31,627 bases of DNA from the IMG/VR virus record IMGVR_UViG_3300030012_000506, positions 1 through 31,627 of that record; one strand, 5' to 3'. Positions 29,331-31,627 of this stretch are shown here, in pieces; position 1 is the first letter of the stretch, and the number at the start of each line of letters is the position of its first letter. Below the pieces are notes generated by a model that ran no database searches, was not told the origin of the DNA, and worked only from the letters and a program-made list of their open reading frames with translations. Source of the DNA: a virus. Made by a program: the position numbers and the translations under genes.

Positions 29331-29917
29331 ATACGTTTTACATCCTCTCCATGCCAGTTGACCATAGGCATTTCAGAGTATCCTTTGTTTATGGCACTCC
29401 ATTTGTATGATTCAAACAGAGGTTTGTGATAAGCAAATGACTCTTCATATTCACCCCACATAAACTCCTGGTCACCTCTGTAACGATACTGTATGTGTTT
29501 CCAATCCGCCATGTATTTTTCGTATACCCAACTCCAATCGCCACGATATGTAAAAAAACTTGAATTGATGTATTTTATGTTTTTGTGTGGATGATACTGT
29601 GCTAAAGGATCTAGCTGTGCCAGTATTTTGTTTGAATGAAAGTCAAACACACAATTATCTCTTATGTGTATGTCAATGTCCAAACTAACAGTATCACCTT
29701 CTGTAAAAGTTTTGAACTGTAGCAGTTTGCTCCACCATGAACGCAGAGCTTCAGTCTTTGGTATTTCATGTACTATTATGTTGGGGTGTAATTTTTCAGC
29801 TTGATCCGTAAAAACATGAAACTCCTCAAAGTCTATCCATGCCTTACATTCAGCATACAATCTCTCCAATTGGAATGCTGTGTACTTGTTTCCCCATCTT
29901 GATACTGTTATTCTCAT
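29321..29917 (-). CDS. GT-A-like glycosyltransferase
   Basis: 198 residues from ATG at 29917, which follows AGGAGAAAG. SWWSKLLQFKTF (about 60-71) and GDTVSLDIDIHIRDN (about 74-88) with the DxD metal/nucleotide-sugar motif at D80-D82 are typical of GT-A folds such as GT8. INSSFFTYRGDWSWVYEKY and a final WHGEDVKRICG resemble the acceptor side and C-terminal His of that fold. First gene of the cassette, 20 nt after a GATAAATA motif. Confidence 0.75.
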   Translation of the reverse strand: MRITVSRWGNKYTAFQLERLYAECKAWIDFEEFHVFTDQAEKLHPNIIVHEIPKTEALRSWWSKLLQFKTFTEGDTVSLDIDIHIRDNCVFDFHSNKILAQLDPLAQYHPHKNIKYINSSFFTYRGDWSWVYEKYMADWKHIQYRYRGDQEFMWGEYEESFAYHKPLFESYKWSAINKGYSEMPMVNWHGEDVKRICG

Positions 29918-29936
29918 TTCACTTTCTCCTATAATA

Positions 29937-29955
29937 TATTTATCACGGATAAATA
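29937..29955. promoter_or_regulatory. Divergent late promoter pair TATTTATC-ACG-GATAAATA
   Basis: GATAAATA on the minus strand (29944-29937) and GATAAATA on the plus strand (29948-29955) form a perfect inverted repeat with a 3-nt centre. The leftward copy would serve the glycan cassette from 29917; the rightward copy lies 19 nt before the sigma70-like promoter for the 30025 gene. Confidence 0.6.
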
Positions 29956-29973
29956 TTAACGTTACCAAAACGG

Positions 29974-30002
29974 TTGACACTGTAACCAAATTGTGTTATA
30001 GT
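29974..30002 (+). promoter_or_regulatory. Sigma70-like promoter, rightward
   Basis: TTGACA 29974-29979, 17-nt spacer, TATAGT 29997-30002. Followed at 30012-30016 by GAGGAG and the ATG at 30025. This is the clearest promoter of the plus-strand operon 30025-31135. Confidence 0.85.
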
Positions 30003-30024
30003 AAATAAAATGAGGAGTAAAAAT

Positions 30025-30363
30025 ATGATAGATAAATGGCGAGACGCCGCAAAACTACAAAACGTAATAATCAAAGAAGAAGGCAAGATTGACCGCAATG
30101 ACAAACGCATATGGGGACTGGTATTACATGAGTGGGACAATGAAGATTGGATGGAAGTACTCAAGCCAATGTCAACACTGATTCAGCATTATCCTGAATT
30201 CGCAGAGCCTTTCAATGTTACAGCAATCCGTGAAGCTATGGAAGCCATTGAGGACAACTGCCAATACCATTCAAGAGTATTGGACACCAAACCACACAAA
30301 AAGAAGGCGTGGAAAGCTCTTATGACTGCGAGAGAAGTTTACAATAATGCGAAAAAACAATAA
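30025..30363 (+). CDS. Plus-strand protein, unknown function
   Basis: 112 residues from ATG at 30025, chosen because AGGAG lies 7 nt upstream; an ATG 15 nt earlier has none. Mostly helical: IDKWRDAAKLQNVIIKEEGK, then LHEWDNEDWMEVLKPMSTLI, and a C-terminal helix ending NNAKKQ. No domain recognised. Overlaps the FkbM start by 17 nt. Because it follows a sigma70-like promoter it is likely expressed early. Confidence 0.75.
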   Translation: MIDKWRDAAKLQNVIIKEEGKIDRNDKRIWGLVLHEWDNEDWMEVLKPMSTLIQHYPEFAEPFNVTAIREAMEAIEDNCQYHSRVLDTKPHKKKAWKALMTAREVYNNAKKQ

Positions 30364-31135
30364 CATTGAAAGCATACAGTCACGTGACGGCAAAACATAT
30401 TGGATTGAACGGGGCGACACCATGTATGGCGAACGTCTCCGTCACGGACAGTATCAAAGCCGTAACTGGCGGTTTGCCCAAACACTGCTACAGAACACTC
30501 GCCGTTGTGTTGACATAGGATCCAATTCAGGACTCAACGCCATACACTATGCGGAAGTATTTGATTGGGTTGAATGCTTTGAACCCACACACCTTTGTCA
30601 ACAGTTATGGCACAACACCATAAGAGACAACGGTGTAACCAATGTGACACTACACACAGAAGCACTGGGTGAGGATGATCGTACAACTGACATAATTATC
30701 CACGACTGTAACAGTGGACACAACCATCTAGCACACTATGACAAGAATCCAAGAGCAAGAGGCACTGCTAGAACCAAGCAAACTGTACAACAAACCACAC
30801 TGGACTCATTTCATTTCACTGACGTTGACTTTGTAAAGATTGACGTTGAAGGATATGAACTGTTTGTGCTACAAGGCAGTGAACAAACTGTACAACTAAA
30901 CCGCCCCATACTACAGTTGGAAATAGTTGACCGTCAGTGTCGCAAGTTTGACTACAGTCGTAGTGACATAGCTGATTGGATGAAGAAAATGAATTATAGG
31001 TCTTGTTCAAAGCTGGGCACATGGGTTGACTTATACGACCACAAGGACATGAGAAACGAAATGGACTTGTTCTTTGTGCCTTGTGAAGCACAAACATTAC
31101 CACCAAAATTATCACTGTTTGAACAGGCCCTTTAG
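30347..31135 (+). CDS. FkbM-family SAM-dependent methyltransferase
   Basis: 262 residues. SAM motif VDIGSNSGLNA (about 55-65), CFEP (about 77-80), TTLDSF, and KIDVEGYE (about 164-171) followed by a Gly, all FkbM signatures. The family methylates hydroxyl groups of sugars and other acceptors. The C-terminus (RQCRKF, MDLFFVP) matches the partial gene at 1-204. Starts inside the previous gene; a rho-independent terminator follows at 31153. A glycan target is plausible given two glycan cassettes in the window. Confidence 0.88.
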   Translation: MRKNNNIESIQSRDGKTYWIERGDTMYGERLRHGQYQSRNWRFAQTLLQNTRRCVDIGSNSGLNAIHYAEVFDWVECFEPTHLCQQLWHNTIRDNGVTNVTLHTEALGEDDRTTDIIIHDCNSGHNHLAHYDKNPRARGTARTKQTVQQTTLDSFHFTDVDFVKIDVEGYELFVLQGSEQTVQLNRPILQLEIVDRQCRKFDYSRSDIADWMKKMNYRSCSKLGTWVDLYDHKDMRNEMDLFFVPCEAQTLPPKLSLFEQAL

Positions 31136-31152
31136 GGTTTCGCCAGAAAAAC

Positions 31153-31186
31153 GGTAGCGAAGATTTTCCGCTACCTATCTTTTTTT
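31153..31186 (+). terminator. Intrinsic terminator after the FkbM gene
   Basis: GGTAGCG 31153-31159 and CGCTACC 31169-31175, with a 9-nt loop, then TATCTTTTTTT. The perfect 7-bp stem and U-run directly after the stop at 31135 make this a good terminator. Confidence 0.85.
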
Positions 31187-31197
31187 ACCAAAATAGG

Positions 31198-31226
31198 TTG
31201 ACCATTAGAAGGTTTGACTGTATACT
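31198..31226 (+). promoter_or_regulatory. Sigma70-like promoter, rightward
   Basis: TTGACC 31198-31203, 17-nt spacer, TATACT 31221-31226, just after the terminator. TAGGAG at about 31241-31246 and ATG at 31255 follow. Confidence 0.8.
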
Positions 31227-31254
31227 GTAGGTATAACAATTAGGAGTAAATGAA

Positions 31255-31491
31255 ATGACAACATACACAATGATTTCGCAAAACACAAAAACTGGCAAAA
31301 TTACTGAAAGCCAAACATATGACAACCTGCGAGATGCTGAAGAGCACTATCGCAACTACACCATGTCACCTCAGCACTATGAGAGCCACAGGCTGATTGA
31401 AACTACAGACACTGGTACAATCACAGTTCTTAAAAATTACAACTATTCACCTGAGGCGGTGCGTGATTATCAGGAACAATTCGCTGACTGA
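31255..31491 (+). CDS. Small plus-strand protein, unknown function
   Basis: 78 residues. The first 25 residues (MTTYTMISQNTKTGKITESQ and following YDNLRDAEEHYRNY) look like a compact alpha/beta domain. Thr- and Tyr-rich; no recognised family. Its own promoter and ribosome site (TAGGAG) indicate an independent early-type transcript. Repeat copy 2 begins two bases after the stop. Confidence 0.7.
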   Translation: MTTYTMISQNTKTGKITESQTYDNLRDAEEHYRNYTMSPQHYESHRLIETTDTGTITVLKNYNYSPEAVRDYQEQFAD

Positions 31492-31493
31492 TA

Positions 31494-31600
31494 CCCCAGT
31501 TTGGGCGAGATGAGTGACAACGCCACTCCGCAGGGGCCACCCTCCTCCACCGTAGGACGGTCTCTCAGGTCAGAAGGCTAGGCCATCGTTGGGGCCACGG
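31494..31600 (+). repeat. Structured ~100-nt repeat, copy 2 (candidate RNA element)
   Basis: Blocks 31494-31541 and 31547-31582 are identical to copy 1 (205-252, 258-293), with CTCCT in place of GTTCG between them. The terminal CGTTGG that could form a pseudoknot with the first loop is kept although the four bases before it differ (CCAT instead of TCAC). The following 20 nt diverge. No gene beyond it is visible because the window ends at 31627. Confidence 0.6.
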
Positions 31601-31627
31601 TTCAAAAAGGTTCTCTTACGGTGATCG

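Noticed and set aside
31214-31237. Alternative promoter TTGACT with TATAAC
   Set aside because: The spacer is only 12 nt; the overlapping TTGACC-17-TATACT pair is better.
31494-31627. The two repeats as overlapping ends of a circular or terminally redundant assembly
   Set aside because: The sequences before and after the repeat differ: different upstream genes, only about 40% similar FkbM C-termini, and diverging bases after the second block. They are separate loci.
1-31627. tRNA genes, CRISPR arrays, integrase, transposase
   Set aside because: No cloverleaf with a T-loop motif, no spaced short repeats and no recombinase motif was found by reading both strands.

Overview
The window is a 31.6-kb piece of an AT-rich tailed bacteriophage (Caudoviricetes) with a siphovirus-type virion. 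The evidence is a collinear minus-strand morphogenesis operon: small and large terminase, portal, a run of tiny basic proteins, scaffold, major capsid protein, neck proteins, tail tube, a G/GT tail-assembly chaperone pair with a -1 slippery site, an 827-residue tape measure, two distal-tail proteins and a lambda-J-like tail tip protein. No integrase, repressor, tRNA or CRISPR was seen. Fibre proteins of the 'SPSLGGNLDVN' type, LamG and glycan-enzyme genes recall phages from aquatic metagenomes. The host cannot be named from this window.

Layout. 1-204 (+): tail of an FkbM methyltransferase. 205-556: a roughly 100-nt repeat, divergent sigma70-like promoters and a small ORF. 557-3441 (-): a glycan cassette of class I methyltransferase, GT9-like glycosyltransferase and AsnB-type amidotransferase. 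3442-4093: a structured, nearly gene-free interval with small ORFs. 4094-6321 (-): zinc ribbon protein and fibre-like proteins. 6323-13620 (-): tail. 13617-15528 (-): neck and tail tube. 15633-17203 (-): capsid and scaffold. 17290-18682 (-): small basic proteins and a holin-like protein. 18675-21757 (-): portal and terminase. 21757-26397 (-): surface and fibre proteins, including one built from exact 20-residue repeats. 26429-29917 (-): a second glycan/DNA-binding cassette. 30025-31491 (+): three genes, including a full-length FkbM paralogue. 31494-31600: second copy of the repeat.

Regulation can be read from the sequence. Plus-strand genes follow sigma70-like promoters (TTGACA/TTGACC, 17-nt spacer, TATA hexamer) and AGGAGTAAA-type ribosome sites. 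The minus-strand late blocks instead follow an 8-mer NATAAATA, the sequence of T4-type late promoters. It lies in nearly every minus-strand intergenic gap, is duplicated divergently at 29937-29955, and occurs once inside a gene. This implies a gp55-like late sigma factor encoded elsewhere in this phage.

The most unusual protein-level signal is the tetrapeptide DSAG. It occurs 13 times in nine different predicted virion proteins, written with different synonymous codons, and is absent from tape measure, portal and terminase. Together with phage-encoded glycosyltransferases and methyltransferases on both sides of the virion operon, it suggests a recurring surface tag, possibly a modification site.
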